Shown here piece after piece: positions 16,858 through 28,344 of a DNA stretch of 64,000 bases. The DNA is from Chloroflexota bacterium. GTDB lineage: Bacteria; Chloroflexota; Dormibacteria; Dormibacterales; Dormibacteraceae. Made by a program: the position numbers and the translations under genes. Each line of letters starts with the position of its first letter. Position 1 is the first letter of the stretch. The stretch covers positions 42,811 through 106,810 of the forward strand of contig VBGP01000017.1 in NCBI GenBank assembly GCA_005880795.1, written 5' to 3'. A model generated the notes under the pieces. That model did not search any database and was not told the origin of the DNA. It saw only the letters and a list, made by a program, of their open reading frames with translations.

Positions 16858-19142
16858 TCGAGACCTAAGCGCTCCAAAAGGTCATCCACGTCCGGCAGGT
16901 TCATCAGCACCTCTCTCGACTTCGAGCCCTGGTAGCCGCCGATCACGTGATGGTCCGCCAGCTGGTCGACGATGCGTCCCGCGCGCGAGTAGCCGACGTT
17001 GAACTTCCGCTGCACCAGAGAGACCGATGCGCCGCCCTCGGCCGCAACGGCTCGAGCCGAGCGAGCAAAAAGCGGATCGAGCTTGCGCTCCTCGCGCCGC
17101 TCCCCTCTCTCCCACTCGGTACCCGCACCCTCTTCGAGGATCTCTTCCATGTATCGCGGGCCGCCCTGAGACTTCCAGAAGTTGACGACGCCTTCCACCT
17201 CGGGGTCGCTGACGAACGCGCCCTGGATGCGCGTCGGCTTGCCCGCGTCGACAGGTTGGTAGAGCATGTCGCCGCGTCCGAGCAATTTCTCGGCGCCGCC
17301 GGTGTCGAGGATGACGCGGCTGTCGACCTGCGAACCAACGGCGAAGGCGATTCGCGATGGGATGTTGGCCTTGATCAATCCGGTGATGATGTCGGTCGAT
17401 GGACGCTGCGTCGCGATGATCAGGTGGATGCCGACAGCCCGCGCCAGCTGCGCGATCCGGCAGATCAGCTCCTCGATCTCACCCGCGGCGACCATCATCA
17501 GGTCGGCGAGCTCGTCGATGACGATCACGATGTAGGGCAGCGATCGCGCCGATTTCAGCGCGGCCTTCTCGTTGTAGGTCGCGATGTTGCGCACGCCTTC
17601 ACCGGAAAAGAGCTTGTAGCGGCGATCCATCTCGGCCACGGCCCAGCGCAGCGCCGCGGCGGCTTGGTGCGACTCGACCAGGACGGGCAAGGCCAGATGC
17701 GGCAGCCCGTTGTAGCCCGTGAGCTCGACCCGTTTGGGGTCGATCAGGAGCAGACGCAGATGATCGGGTGTCACCTGGAACAGCAGGCTGGTGATGAGGG
17801 CGTTGATGCAAACGCTCTTGCCCTGGCCGGTGGCGCCGGCGATGAGGAGATGCGGCATCCGGGTCAGGTCGGCGACGATCGACTGCCCCGACACGTCATT
17901 GCCAAGGCCCAGCGCGAGCCGGTTGGTGCCTTCGCGGAACGCCGCCGTCTCGATGACCTCGCGAATGGTCACCAGGCTCGCCGACTTGTTGGGAACCTCG
18001 ATGCCGACGGCGGACTTGCCCGGAATCGGCGCCTCGATGCGCAGCGGCGCGGCGGCGAGCGCGAGCGAGAGATCGTTCTGGAGCGCGGTGATCCGCTTGA
18101 CCTGGACACCGGGGCCGGGCTGCACCTCGTACTGCGTCACCGCGGGCCCGGGATTCACCCCGACGACCTTGCACTCCACCCCGAACGTCTGCAGGGTCGA
18201 CTCGAGGATCTTCACGTTGCGCTTGATCTCATCCGCCATTCGCTCGCGACGCGCGGTCACGGTGTCGAGCAGCGCGATGGACGGCAGCTTCCACTCGATC
18301 TCGGGCAGGTCGTCCTCGGTTTCGGCGACGACGCGCATCACAGGCTCGGAGGCTCGCGGCGCATCGTCCTCGACGGCCACTGTCGTGGCGGGCGTGCTGG
18401 CCGGCCTTTCAGGCGCAACGTCTTCGGGCTCGTCGACCTCCCACAGAGCACGTTGATCGGCGGACGCCGGTGCCGTCGCGAAGCTCGCGGCCGAGCGGGT
18501 GAGCAGGTCGGAGCTCGCGGGCGTCGCCTTTTGTGGCTTGCCTTTTTCCTGCGCCGGCGCTGCGACGAGGTCGCGCAGCCGAGCGCGTTCGGCGTTCGCC
18601 GCCCGCAATCCGCCGACCGCGGCGACGAGGAGCGCCCCCGGACTGAAATGGATCGTCACGATGAGGCCGATCACGAGCCCGGCGATGAGCAGCGCCCACG
18701 CGCCGACCCTGGTGACGAGGCCGATGAGAGCCGAGTCAATGGCGCGTCCAGCCGATCCACCGGCGCCGGCCGCCAGGCCGAACAATCCGATCAGAGAGAG
18801 GACCGTGACCATGCCCGCTACGAAGTCGATGCCGCGCGGCCGGGGCGCCTTGGGCCAAAGCAGGTACGCGCTGAGCGCGATCGCCGCCACGACCGGAACA
18901 AACCACGCGCTGCCGAAGCCGGCGACCATGCCGTCGCGGATGAAGCCGAGGATCGAGCCGGCGTGGCTGAGGATGGCGAGCACCCCCAACAGCGCGGCCA
19001 GCATCAGCAGGACGCCGACGATCTCACGTACCTGGCGGGTGCTCAGGCGCGGGCGAGCGGCGCGCTTGCTCCGCTTGGAACGTGAGGATGAAGCGCGGCG
19101 TGAGCCGGATCGAGTCGAGCTTCGGGATGTGGTGCGACGCAT
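16854..19142 (-). CDS. ftsK: DNA translocase FtsK/SpoIIIE
   Basis: 762 residues. An Arg/Ser-rich start, four membrane helices (about residues 38-185), a linker, then the RecA-like motor: GATGQGKSVCINALI (Walker A), LLLIDPKRVELTGYNGLPHL, and VIDELADLMM (Walker B), and ATQRPSTDIITG. The C-terminal winged-helix gamma domain (SLVQRKFNVGYSRAGRIVDQL) reads chromosome polarity sequences. It pumps DNA through the division septum. It is the first gene of the run toward rodZ-pgsA-recA and is divergent from a small zinc-ribbon gene. The start is the first ATG. Confidence 0.96.
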   Translation of the reverse strand: MRRTTSRSSTRSGSRRASSSRSKRSKRAARPRLSTRQVREIVGVLLMLAALLGVLAILSHAGSILGFIRDGMVAGFGSAWFVPVVAAIALSAYLLWPKAPRPRGIDFVAGMVTVLSLIGLFGLAAGAGGSAGRAIDSALIGLVTRVGAWALLIAGLVIGLIVTIHFSPGALLVAAVGGLRAANAERARLRDLVAAPAQEKGKPQKATPASSDLLTRSAASFATAPASADQRALWEVDEPEDVAPERPASTPATTVAVEDDAPRASEPVMRVVAETEDDLPEIEWKLPSIALLDTVTARRERMADEIKRNVKILESTLQTFGVECKVVGVNPGPAVTQYEVQPGPGVQVKRITALQNDLSLALAAAPLRIEAPIPGKSAVGIEVPNKSASLVTIREVIETAAFREGTNRLALGLGNDVSGQSIVADLTRMPHLLIAGATGQGKSVCINALITSLLFQVTPDHLRLLLIDPKRVELTGYNGLPHLALPVLVESHQAAAALRWAVAEMDRRYKLFSGEGVRNIATYNEKAALKSARSLPYIVIVIDELADLMMVAAGEIEELICRIAQLARAVGIHLIIATQRPSTDIITGLIKANIPSRIAFAVGSQVDSRVILDTGGAEKLLGRGDMLYQPVDAGKPTRIQGAFVSDPEVEGVVNFWKSQGGPRYMEEILEEGAGTEWERGERREERKLDPLFARSARAVAAEGGASVSLVQRKFNVGYSRAGRIVDQLADHHVIGGYQGSKSREVLMNLPDVDDLLERLGLE

Positions 19143-19199
19143 GCTGCGGGCCCTTGAGCCGATTGGATTCTACGTTATCCCGACCTGCATACTCTCGGC

Positions 19200-19496
19200 G
19201 TGGCTGTCGATCCGTTTGCCGAAGCAGAGATCCGCTTTAAGTTCCTGGTCGAGGAACGGCGCGTCGGCAACCTGCTGGCTCGAGCGTTCCGCGTCGCGGT
19301 GCGCGACCTCGCGGTGCTGGACAGCGAAGGACGGCGATGGATGCTTGGTCCGGAGGACGGGATCTGGTACCGGCGCGAGAACGAAAGGTGGCTGCAGGCC
19401 GATCCGCCGCGACGGCTGGTCTGTCCGTCGTGTGGGCATCACAATCTGGGTCGGCATAGTTTCTGTGTCGAATGCGGACACAGGTTGAATCGCTGA
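19200..19496 (+). CDS. Small zinc-ribbon protein of unknown function
   Basis: A 98-residue protein on the plus strand, divergent from ftsK, GTG start at 19200. The N-terminal two thirds have a beta-rich sequence with Trp/Tyr (RWMLGPEDGIWYRREN); the C-terminus is a zinc ribbon with CPSCGHHNLGRHSFCVECG (two CxxC knuckles). I do not recognise the family. It lacks a membrane segment, so is likely cytosolic. The gap to ftsK is 57 bases and must hold both promoters. Confidence 0.7.
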   Translation: MAVDPFAEAEIRFKFLVEERRVGNLLARAFRVAVRDLAVLDSEGRRWMLGPEDGIWYRRENERWLQADPPRRLVCPSCGHHNLGRHSFCVECGHRLNR

Positions 19497-19509
19497 ATCG
19501 CCACGTTCG

Positions 19510-19591
19510 CCCCTCTCCCTCACCCTGCGGGACAAGCCCGTTAAGGACGCGCTACCCGCGCCAACTGATCGCTCCCCTGAGGGGAGAGGGG
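19510..19591. repeat. Repeat family 2, copy 2
   Basis: About 82 bp with inverted ends (CCCCTCTCCC ... GGGGAGAGGGG) and an interior similar to the copy at 10491-10573. It lies between two zinc-ribbon genes that converge on it. Confidence 0.8.
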
Positions 19592-19599
19592 AAAGCAGG

Positions 19600-19899
19600 C
19601 TAGTGGTGCACTTGCGCTTGCGCTATCCCATACGCCAGGCCTGCTGCGACAGGTAGAAGAGCTGCCAGGAACCAGAGGCGCCACCACAGCGGCCGCTTTT
19701 CACCCTGCACCATCTCGTGACCGCAGAATCCGCAGTAGCGGTCGAACGGTCCGGCGATGCCGCGGCAGTTCGCGCACTGATGCAGCTGCAGGCCGCAATG
19801 CGCGCATCGTGCTTCCTCCGAATGGTTGAGCACCATCGCCGGTTGGTCGCATCGCGGGCACAGGCTGGGCGCGATGAGCGCGAGTGGCGGAAGCTTCAT
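19600..19899 (-). CDS. Zinc-ribbon membrane protein of unknown function
   Basis: 99 residues with four Cys pairs (CPRC, CAHC, CANC, CGFC), enough for two zinc ribbons, followed by one membrane helix (LWFLAALLPVAAGLAYGIA) and a short His end. The start overlaps the rnj stop as ATGA, so it is co-translated with RNase J. I know no function; a tether or adaptor for a partner protein at the membrane is only a guess. Confidence 0.72.
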   Translation of the reverse strand: MKLPPLALIAPSLCPRCDQPAMVLNHSEEARCAHCGLQLHQCANCRGIAGPFDRYCGFCGHEMVQGEKRPLWWRLWFLAALLPVAAGLAYGIAQAQVHH

Positions 19900-21554
19900 A
19901 TCTCCGTGATCACCGGGATCACCATAGGGCGGCGCCGGGTCTGCCTGTAGACCGTTTTCGATACGGCGTCGTGGATGGTCTCCTGCAGCAGGCTGATGTC
20001 GGGATGCGAATGGGCGAAGCGCCGGATGCTGTCGAGAACCTCCTTGCGAGCATCCGCCATCAGGCGCACCGACAGCTCCGGCTCGATCACTCCACGTGAG
20101 ATGAGCTCGGGTCCGACGCGGACCGTGCCCGTGTCGCGGTCCAGCGTCAGCGTGACGACCAGGATGCCGTCCTCCGCGAGATGACGCCGGTCCCGAAGCA
20201 CGACCTGCTCCACGTCACCGACGCCGAGACCGTCGACATAGACGAGGCCGGTGCTCACCTTCTCGCCGCGCGTCATCGCGTCCGCAGTGAGCTCGACGGT
20301 CTCACCGTCCTCGACCACCGCGATGTGATCGGCGCCCAGGCCGGCCTCACGCGCAAGCTCCGAATGGAGCAGCAGCTGGCGGTACTCGCCATGCACGGGG
20401 ATGAAGTAGCGCGGACGGACCGCTTTGAGCATGTCGCGCAGCTCCTCGCGCTGGGCGTGGCCCGTGACATGGACGTTGCCGACCTCCGAGTAGAAGACCC
20501 GTGCCCCATGCCGGTAGAGGTTGTTCACGGTCTGATGGACCATCCGCTCGTTGCCGGGCACCGGCCGCGCCGAGATCACGACCCAGTCGTCCTTCAGCAC
20601 GTTGATGAACGGATGGCGTTGCGCCGCAAAACGAGTCAGCGCTGACATCGGTTCGCCCTGGCTGCCCGCCGTGAGCAGGAGCAGCTTCGAGGGTGGCACG
20701 CTCTCGTAGTCGGCAAGGGGGATCGTCAGGCCTTCCGGCACGCTGAGAAAGCCCAGCTCGCGAGCTGTCTTGAAGTTCTGCTGCAGGCTGCGGCCCACGA
20801 CCGCCACACGCCGGCCGAACTGCGCCGCCATGCGGACCAGGTGCTGCACCCTGTGGATGTTCGAGGCGAAGTTGGCCACGACGATGCGGCTCGGAGCCTC
20901 ATTGAAGATGCGCTCGAATGGTCCATGCAGGTCGCGCTCCGAGCCCGAGCGGCCCTCGCGCTCAGCGTTTGTCGAGTCGCTCAGCAGGAGCAGCACGCCC
21001 GCGTCCCCAATGCGGTGAAAACGGTCCATGTCGGTCGGAGAACCGTCAGGGGGAGCCGGGTCGAGCTTGAAATCGCCCGTGTAGACCACGCGACCGACCG
21101 GGGTTTCGATGCTGAGCGCTACCGCGTCAGGTATGGAGTGGCAAACCGCGATCGCCTCGACACGAAACGGACCGAGCTGCACCGAGTCCCCGACCCGAAC
21201 CTCGCGCAGGTCCGACTCGCGCAGGATTCGGTGCTCCTTGAGCTTCGGCTTGACCAGGCCTAGCGTGAGCCGCGTGCCGTAAACAGGCACGTTGATCTTC
21301 TTCAGCGCGTAGGGCAAACCGCCGATGTGGTCCTCGTGACCGTGGGTGAGAAATATGCCGAGCACCTCCTTGCCTTCCTGCAGGAGGTATGAGATGTCCG
21401 GCAGGACCAGGTCGATGCCGAGCATGTCCTCTTGCGGAAACATCAGTCCCGCATCGACGACCAGGATCTTGTTCTCCCACTCCAGCGCCCACATATTGAT
21501 GCCCACCTCGCCGAGGCCGCCGAGCGGGAGATACCGGAGACGCTGAGGCTTCAG
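19896..21554 (-). CDS. rnj: Ribonuclease J
   Basis: A 552-residue RNase J (metallo-beta-lactamase/beta-CASP), an RNA 5'-exonuclease and endonuclease. Seen: LTHGHEDHIGGLPY (metal site), VYTGDFKLD, LLSDSTNAEREG, ATSGSQGE-like LLTAGSQGEPMS, and HVTGHAQREELRDM with VHGEYRQL. The first usual start, GTG 21504-21506, would cut the conserved first strand. In the same frame the sequence RLRYLPLGGLGEVGINMW continues upstream to CTG 21552-21554, which overlaps the udg stop as CTGA. No ATG, GTG or TTG exists upstream. It lies after dapA, like a Bacillus rnjB homologue. Confidence 0.95.
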   Translation of the reverse strand: MKPQRLRYLPLGGLGEVGINMWALEWENKILVVDAGLMFPQEDMLGIDLVLPDISYLLQEGKEVLGIFLTHGHEDHIGGLPYALKKINVPVYGTRLTLGLVKPKLKEHRILRESDLREVRVGDSVQLGPFRVEAIAVCHSIPDAVALSIETPVGRVVYTGDFKLDPAPPDGSPTDMDRFHRIGDAGVLLLLSDSTNAEREGRSGSERDLHGPFERIFNEAPSRIVVANFASNIHRVQHLVRMAAQFGRRVAVVGRSLQQNFKTARELGFLSVPEGLTIPLADYESVPPSKLLLLTAGSQGEPMSALTRFAAQRHPFINVLKDDWVVISARPVPGNERMVHQTVNNLYRHGARVFYSEVGNVHVTGHAQREELRDMLKAVRPRYFIPVHGEYRQLLLHSELAREAGLGADHIAVVEDGETVELTADAMTRGEKVSTGLVYVDGLGVGDVEQVVLRDRRHLAEDGILVVTLTLDRDTGTVRVGPELISRGVIEPELSVRLMADARKEVLDSIRRFAHSHPDISLLQETIHDAVSKTVYRQTRRRPMVIPVITEI

Positions 21555-22162
21555 AGCAGGCGTAGCTGTTCTGACTCCTGCTTCGGAGCTTGGACCGGGA
21601 CCGGCGGAGGAGGCGGCGCCAAGAGCTGGTCGAGGTACCGCTTCACCTGGTCGAAGTCACGCTCGAGGTCCGCGACGAGCGACCCGTTATGCAGCGCGGC
21701 GGCGGGGTGGTACAGCGGCACGTAGGCCACATCCCCGCGCCTGATCAGGCTGCCGTGAATCCGTGAGATGGAGCCCTGGCCCGGCATCAGCCGCTCGAGG
21801 GCGTGGCGGCCGAGGATGAGCACGACCTTCGGCTTGATGAGCTCGAGCTGCTGCTTGAGATACGGCGAGCATGCCTCCGCCTCGTTGGGCATCGGGTCGC
21901 GGTTCATGGGCGGACGGCACTTGAGGACGTTGGTGATGTACACGTCCGACCGGCTGAAGGAGATGCGTCCGAGCAGGGTGTCGAGCAGCTTGCCCGCGGC
22001 GCCCACGAAGGGCTCGCCCTGCCGGTCCTCGTTGAAGCCGGGCGCCTCACCGACGATCATGACGTCCGCCGGACACGGCCCTGTACCCGGCACAGCCTGC
22101 GTGCGGGTCGCATGCAATCCGCAGTTCTTGCACGACCGGATGGTTTCGTGGAGCTTGAGCAG
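21551..22162 (-). CDS. Uracil-DNA glycosylase, type 4 (Fe-S)
   Basis: A family-4 uracil-DNA glycosylase removing uracil from DNA. Motif A is [17 protein letters not shown]; the later motif is YHPAAALHN; Fe-S Cys are expected in an N-terminal CxxC and in CRPPMNRDP and EACSPYL. The N-terminal pair is present as [13 protein letters not shown], but it lies upstream of the first usual start (TTG 22115-22117). The frame upstream has only CTG 22160-22162 before an in-frame TGA, giving 203 residues. The tail is Pro/Gln-rich. Confidence 0.9.
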   Translation of the reverse strand: MLKLHETIRSCKNCGLHATRTQAVPGTGPCPADVMIVGEAPGFNEDRQGEPFVGAAGKLLDTLLGRISFSRSDVYITNVLKCRPPMNRDPMPNEAEACSPYLKQQLELIKPKVVLILGRHALERLMPGQGSISRIHGSLIRRGDVAYVPLYHPAAALHNGSLVADLERDFDQVKRYLDQLLAPPPPPVPVQAPKQESEQLRLL

Positions 22163-22175
22163 CTCCGTGGGAGCG

Positions 22176-23087
22176 CTAAGCGACTTTCACTCCAGGCTTG
22201 GCGAACGTGATGAACTCTCCCGCTTCCTGGATGGTCTTCATCACCGACTTGAGCTGGTCGTCTGGAAGCGGAACCAGCGGGAGACGGAACGGCCCGGCGT
22301 TGAAGCCCATGGCGTTGACGGCGGACTTGATCGGCACCGGGTTGGCGGCGGTGGTCATCAGGGCCTTGATCACAGGCAGCAAGCCGAGGTGGATGTCTCG
22401 CGCGACGTCGTTGTCGGCCCTCACGTACGCATCGATCATCTTCTTCATCGACCTGCCGGCGATGTGCGACACCACGCAGATCACGCCGTAGCCGCCGACG
22501 GCGAGGATCGGGAGCGTCCAGCTGTCGTCGCCGCTCCAGACCTTGAACTTCGCCGGCTTGCCGGCGCAGACGAGACCGATCTGGTCGAGGTCGCCGCTGG
22601 CTTCCTTCACGCCGATGATCCCGGGCAGGTGAGCGCAGCGCAACGTCGTCGCAGCGGTCATGTTCACGGCCGTCCGGCCCTGGATGTTGTACATGATGGT
22701 CGGCCCGATCTCTGAGATCGCTTTGAAGTGCTGGTACATGCCCTCCTGCGGCGGCTTGTTGTAGTAGGGCACCACCGCCAGGAGCGCGTCAGCCCCGGCC
22801 TTCATCGCGAGCTTCGAAAGCTCTACCGAGTGGTGAGTGTCGTTGCTGCCCGTGCCGGCGACCACGTTGTGGCCCGGAATCGCCTCCTTGACCGTACGCA
22901 GCAGCTCGATCTTCTCGGCGTCGCTGAGGCTGGGCGACTCACCGGTGGTGCCTGAAACCACGACTCCATCCGAGCCGTCGTTGACGAGCATCACCGCTAG
23001 TCTCGCCGCCGCGTCGTAATCGACGGACCCGTCTGGTTTGAACGGAGTCAGCATGGCGGTCAGCAGGCGTCCGATCTCTTTTGTCAT
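22176..23087 (-). CDS. dapA: 4-hydroxy-tetrahydrodipicolinate synthase
   Basis: 303 residues of the DapA aldolase barrel. Pyruvate-site TTGES ([10 protein letters not shown]), catalytic Tyr in MYNIQGRT and the Schiff-base Lys in [10 protein letters not shown] are present. It condenses pyruvate with aspartate semialdehyde, the first committed step to DAP and lysine. ATGA overlap with asd, which supplies its substrate. In place of the usual NVPGRT the sequence reads NIQGRT, a small departure. Confidence 0.95.
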   Translation of the reverse strand: MTKEIGRLLTAMLTPFKPDGSVDYDAAARLAVMLVNDGSDGVVVSGTTGESPSLSDAEKIELLRTVKEAIPGHNVVAGTGSNDTHHSVELSKLAMKAGADALLAVVPYYNKPPQEGMYQHFKAISEIGPTIMYNIQGRTAVNMTAATTLRCAHLPGIIGVKEASGDLDQIGLVCAGKPAKFKVWSGDDSWTLPILAVGGYGVICVVSHIAGRSMKKMIDAYVRADNDVARDIHLGLLPVIKALMTTAANPVPIKSAVNAMGFNAGPFRLPLVPLPDDQLKSVMKTIQEAGEFITFAKPGVKVA

Positions 23088-24109
23088 TTGATGACTCCCA
23101 TTTCCATGGCATGTTCGGCGATCTGGACCGCGTTGAGGGCGGCGCCCTTACGCAGGTTGTCCGAAACGATCCACAGCACGATGCCCCTCTCCGAGGACAG
23201 GTCCTTGCGGATCCGGCCCACGAAAACCTGATCCCGGCCGGCCACGTCCAGCGGCGTGGGATAGGTTCGCGCGGCCGGGTCATCCTCAACGACGATGCCC
23301 GGAGCCCTCTCGAGGATCGAGCGGACATCTTCCGGCTCGATCGCCTCGGTCGTCTCGATGGTCACCGACTCGCTGTGGCCCACCTGGACGGGGACGCGCA
23401 CGCAGGTCGCCGCGATCTTCAGGTCGGGCGCGTGGAGGATCTTGCGCGTCTCGTGGACGAGCTTCATCTCTTCCTCGTTGTAGCCGTACTGCTGCGGCTT
23501 CCATCCACCGGGGATCACGTTGTAGGCGAGCTGGTGCGTGGTCGCGCCCACCTCGGGCTTCCTTCTGGCCGCGATCGCCTCGGTCTGGTCCTCGAGCTCG
23601 TCGGCCAGCGCACGCCCCGCCCCGGAAGCCGCCTGGTACGTCGAAACGATGACCCGCTCTACGCCCACACGCTGACGAAGCGGCTCGAGCACCATCGTCA
23701 GCGGAATCGTCGTGCAGTTGGGGCTTGCGATGATGCCTTCGTTGTCGCGGATGTCATTCGGGTTGACCTCCGGCACGACGAGCGGCACGTTCGCCTTCAT
23801 CCGCCAGGCGGAGCTCTTATCGATGACGAGTGCACCGGACTCCGCAGCGATCGGTCCGTACATCAACGAGATATCCGCGCCAGCCGCGAACATGACGACC
23901 TGAACGTCTTTGAAAGAAGACTCGCTCAGACGCTCCAGCTTGAGGCTGTTTCCGTTGTACTGGACCTGGTTGCCGACGGAGCGCTCCGATGCGAACACGC
24001 GGACGCTCTCGGCCGGAAACTTTCGCTCCGCGAGAATCTTGAGCATCTCGCTTCCGACGAGCCCTGTCGCCCCGACGACAGCAACGTTTAATTGCTTGGA
24101 GGTGGGCAC
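23084..24109 (-). CDS. asd: Aspartate-semialdehyde dehydrogenase
   Basis: 341 residues. NADP site VVGATGLVGSEMLKIL at the N-terminus, catalytic Cys in SPNCTTIPL, and substrate-binding CVRVPVQVGHSES. It reduces aspartyl phosphate to aspartate semialdehyde, feeding DapA directly downstream. The protein is full length for the bacterial family. It follows two sister membrane proteins; no ribosome site stands out. Confidence 0.95.
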   Translation of the reverse strand: MPTSKQLNVAVVGATGLVGSEMLKILAERKFPAESVRVFASERSVGNQVQYNGNSLKLERLSESSFKDVQVVMFAAGADISLMYGPIAAESGALVIDKSSAWRMKANVPLVVPEVNPNDIRDNEGIIASPNCTTIPLTMVLEPLRQRVGVERVIVSTYQAASGAGRALADELEDQTEAIAARRKPEVGATTHQLAYNVIPGGWKPQQYGYNEEEMKLVHETRKILHAPDLKIAATCVRVPVQVGHSESVTIETTEAIEPEDVRSILERAPGIVVEDDPAARTYPTPLDVAGRDQVFVGRIRKDLSSERGIVLWIVSDNLRKGAALNAVQIAEHAMEMGVIK

Positions 24110-24136
24110 GGGGTCAGTTTACTTCCAATTCGGCTG

Positions 24137-24721
24137 TCACGGAACCTGCGCCAGGTTGGCGGATTGTGCTCGGGCCAGCTGAACTTGCTGGACTGCCGTG
24201 ACGAAGGCTGGATGCACATGAAACAGCTCGACCACGTTGTCCTTATGGCCCCGCTGCCCGGCAAACACTCGGCCTCTTGGACCTACCAGCGGCAGAATGC
24301 CGATCAACCCGATCAAGCCGGCCAGGATCGTGAAGATACCCGCAACCACCAACGGCCCGATCAAGGCAGATTGGGGGCCAAAGTTTCCAGCGACGACCGC
24401 AGCAGCAATCCAAAGGACCAGGGTCAGCGGGAGCAGGCTGAATATCGACCAGCTCACCATCAGAAGTCGTCGTCGGATGCGACGCGTTACCGGAAGGTAG
24501 CCGCGTGCGCGCCGCATGGTCACTTCCTCCAGTACCGGAGCTAAAGGAGCAAGTTGCGTGAACGCCAACGCATGCGAGGCTTCGGCCCAAGCTGGGACTG
24601 TTTTGAAACGGACTCGATACCAGGTGTCGGCGGGCGCGCCAGTCACCGCGCAGACGTGCGGCAGATCCCTGCTCTTGAGCTGCGAGGCCCAGACGACGAC
24701 CCTGTCGCCTTTGCGCGTCAC
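24137..24721 (-). CDS. Membrane protein of unknown function, sister copy 2
   Basis: 194 residues. The N-terminus carries VWASQLKSRDLPHVCAVTGAPADTW, shared nearly position by position with the protein encoded just upstream; after it come two membrane helices (about 90-145) and a hydrophilic end that repeats HxAFVxAVxQxQ of its sister. The single Cys in CAxTG is conserved in both. GTG at 24719-24721 overlaps the previous stop as GTGA. Function unknown. Confidence 0.75.
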   Translation of the reverse strand: MTRKGDRVVVWASQLKSRDLPHVCAVTGAPADTWYRVRFKTVPAWAEASHALAFTQLAPLAPVLEEVTMRRARGYLPVTRRIRRRLLMVSWSIFSLLPLTLVLWIAAAVVAGNFGPQSALIGPLVVAGIFTILAGLIGLIGILPLVGPRGRVFAGQRGHKDNVVELFHVHPAFVTAVQQVQLARAQSANLAQVP

Positions 24722-25329
24722 TGCTGCATCAACGGAGGTCTGGTCGCCTGCGCGAACTGCGCTGCTCGAGCTTGCTGTGACTGGCGTACCGCCATCACGA
24801 AAGCGGCGTTCACGTTTCGAAGCTCGACGATGCGGTCGTTCTGACCTGGCGCAGCTTCCATCACTTTTGCCCTCGGGCAGATCAACGGCTTGACCACGAG
24901 CCGCCCGATGAGTCCGGCAATGATGAACAGCAGCCCGAGGAAGACGGACCAGCCCGCCACCGCCGACGCGGTGGAGTCATTGGTCGACAGCGCGACTACC
25001 AGTGCCAGCAGCCAGAGTACGAAGCCGCCGATCAGGAGACCGCTCGGAATCCATGTCGCGAGTGTCACCGTGCTGCTGCTGGCTTTCGTCAAGGGCAGAA
25101 AGCCGGTGGCCCGTTGAGCAACGAGGGCCATCACGACCGCGAACGCGATCACGCCCAGCCCCCCCAGGCATACGAGGGCGAGCAGCGCGTACGCCCAATC
25201 AGGCGGGGTCGAGAACTTGAACTTTCTCCAGGTTTCCGCCGGCCTTCCGGTCATGGCGCAGACGGGTGGAAAGTCGTTCGCCCAGAGCTGCGACGCCCAG
25301 ATCTGGACGCGGTCGGACCGGTTGATCAA
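24718..25329 (-). CDS. Membrane protein of unknown function, sister copy 1
   Basis: 203 residues with IWASQLWANDFPPVCAMTGRPAETW at the N-terminus, then four probable membrane helices (two near 55-75 and 90-115, two near 120-160), ending NVNAAFVMAVRQSQQ. It is a tandem duplicate of the next gene; copy 1 has an extra helix pair. TTG at 25327-25329 overlaps the dapB stop as TTGA. The cytosolic CAxTG segment could be a ligand or partner site, which is a guess. Placed among DAP genes but not known to act in that pathway. Confidence 0.75.
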   Translation of the reverse strand: MINRSDRVQIWASQLWANDFPPVCAMTGRPAETWRKFKFSTPPDWAYALLALVCLGGLGVIAFAVVMALVAQRATGFLPLTKASSSTVTLATWIPSGLLIGGFVLWLLALVVALSTNDSTASAVAGWSVFLGLLFIIAGLIGRLVVKPLICPRAKVMEAAPGQNDRIVELRNVNAAFVMAVRQSQQARAAQFAQATRPPLMQQ

Positions 25330-26078
25330 CCCAGACCCAGGAGCTCGTCTAGGCCGCGGTAGAAACGCTGATCCGCGGTGACGCGCTGGATCGCGAGCAG
25401 GACTCCGGGCACATAAGCCTCGCGGCTTGTGGTGCGGTGGGCGATGGTCAGGGTCTGGCCGGGCAGGCCGAAGATGACCTCCTGGTCGGCGACGAATCCG
25501 GGCAGGCGGACGCTGTGCACCGCGACGCCGCCTTCCTCCCCACCTCGTGTTCCGGCGAGGGTTTCCTTCTCCGCCTTCCTGTGCGCGAACGGTGTCTCCT
25601 TGCGCCGCGCCGCAAGCCGCCTCGCCGTGGAGAGCGCGGTGCCTGAAGGCGCGTCGAGCTTGCCCGCGTGGTGGAGCTCGATGATCTCCACCGCATCGAA
25701 GTGAGGAGCCGCGATGTCCGCGAGATGCATCATCAGCACGGCGCCGATCGCAAAGTTCGGCGCCACGATTCCGCCGACGCCCTTTGCGGCGCATGCTGTT
25801 TCGAGCTTGTCGACATCGGCGGCGGAGAGGCCCGTGGTGCCGACTACAGGCGAGGCGCCTGCCGCGACCGCCGCCAGGGCGTTGTGCAGAGCCTCCGTCG
25901 GCCGCGTGAAGTCAACCAGAGCGCGGGGCCTCTTGGAGTGGAGGAACTCGGCGAGGTCATCGCCGCGGCCGATGCCGCCCACATACTCGAGGCTCGATTC
26001 GTCCTGGAACGCCGCAACGAGGACCGAGCCGACCTTGCCGCGATGTCCAGCGATGGCAACGCGAGTCGGCTCGGTCAC
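25326..26078 (-). CDS. dapB: 4-hydroxy-tetrahydrodipicolinate reductase
   Basis: 250 residues. Dinucleotide site VAIAGHRGKVG, then GTTGLS, VAPNFAIGAVLM and the active-site block ELHHAGKLDAPSGTA (His-His and Lys). It reduces HTPA, the product of DapA, to tetrahydrodipicolinate, the substrate of DapL. It sits four bases after pnp. A family-typical length and complete motif set. Confidence 0.95.
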   Translation of the reverse strand: MTEPTRVAIAGHRGKVGSVLVAAFQDESSLEYVGGIGRGDDLAEFLHSKRPRALVDFTRPTEALHNALAAVAAGASPVVGTTGLSAADVDKLETACAAKGVGGIVAPNFAIGAVLMMHLADIAAPHFDAVEIIELHHAGKLDAPSGTALSTARRLAARRKETPFAHRKAEKETLAGTRGGEEGGVAVHSVRLPGFVADQEVIFGLPGQTLTIAHRTTSREAYVPGVLLAIQRVTADQRFYRGLDELLGLG

Positions 26079-26082
26079 CTAC

Positions 26083-28323
<2,241 letters not shown>

Positions 28324-28344
28324 GCCAAATACCTCCATGAATGT

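Noticed and set aside
16947..19085. Long plus-strand open frame (712 codons) opposite ftsK
   Set aside because: Antisense shadow; charged low-complexity composition, ftsK is complete on minus.
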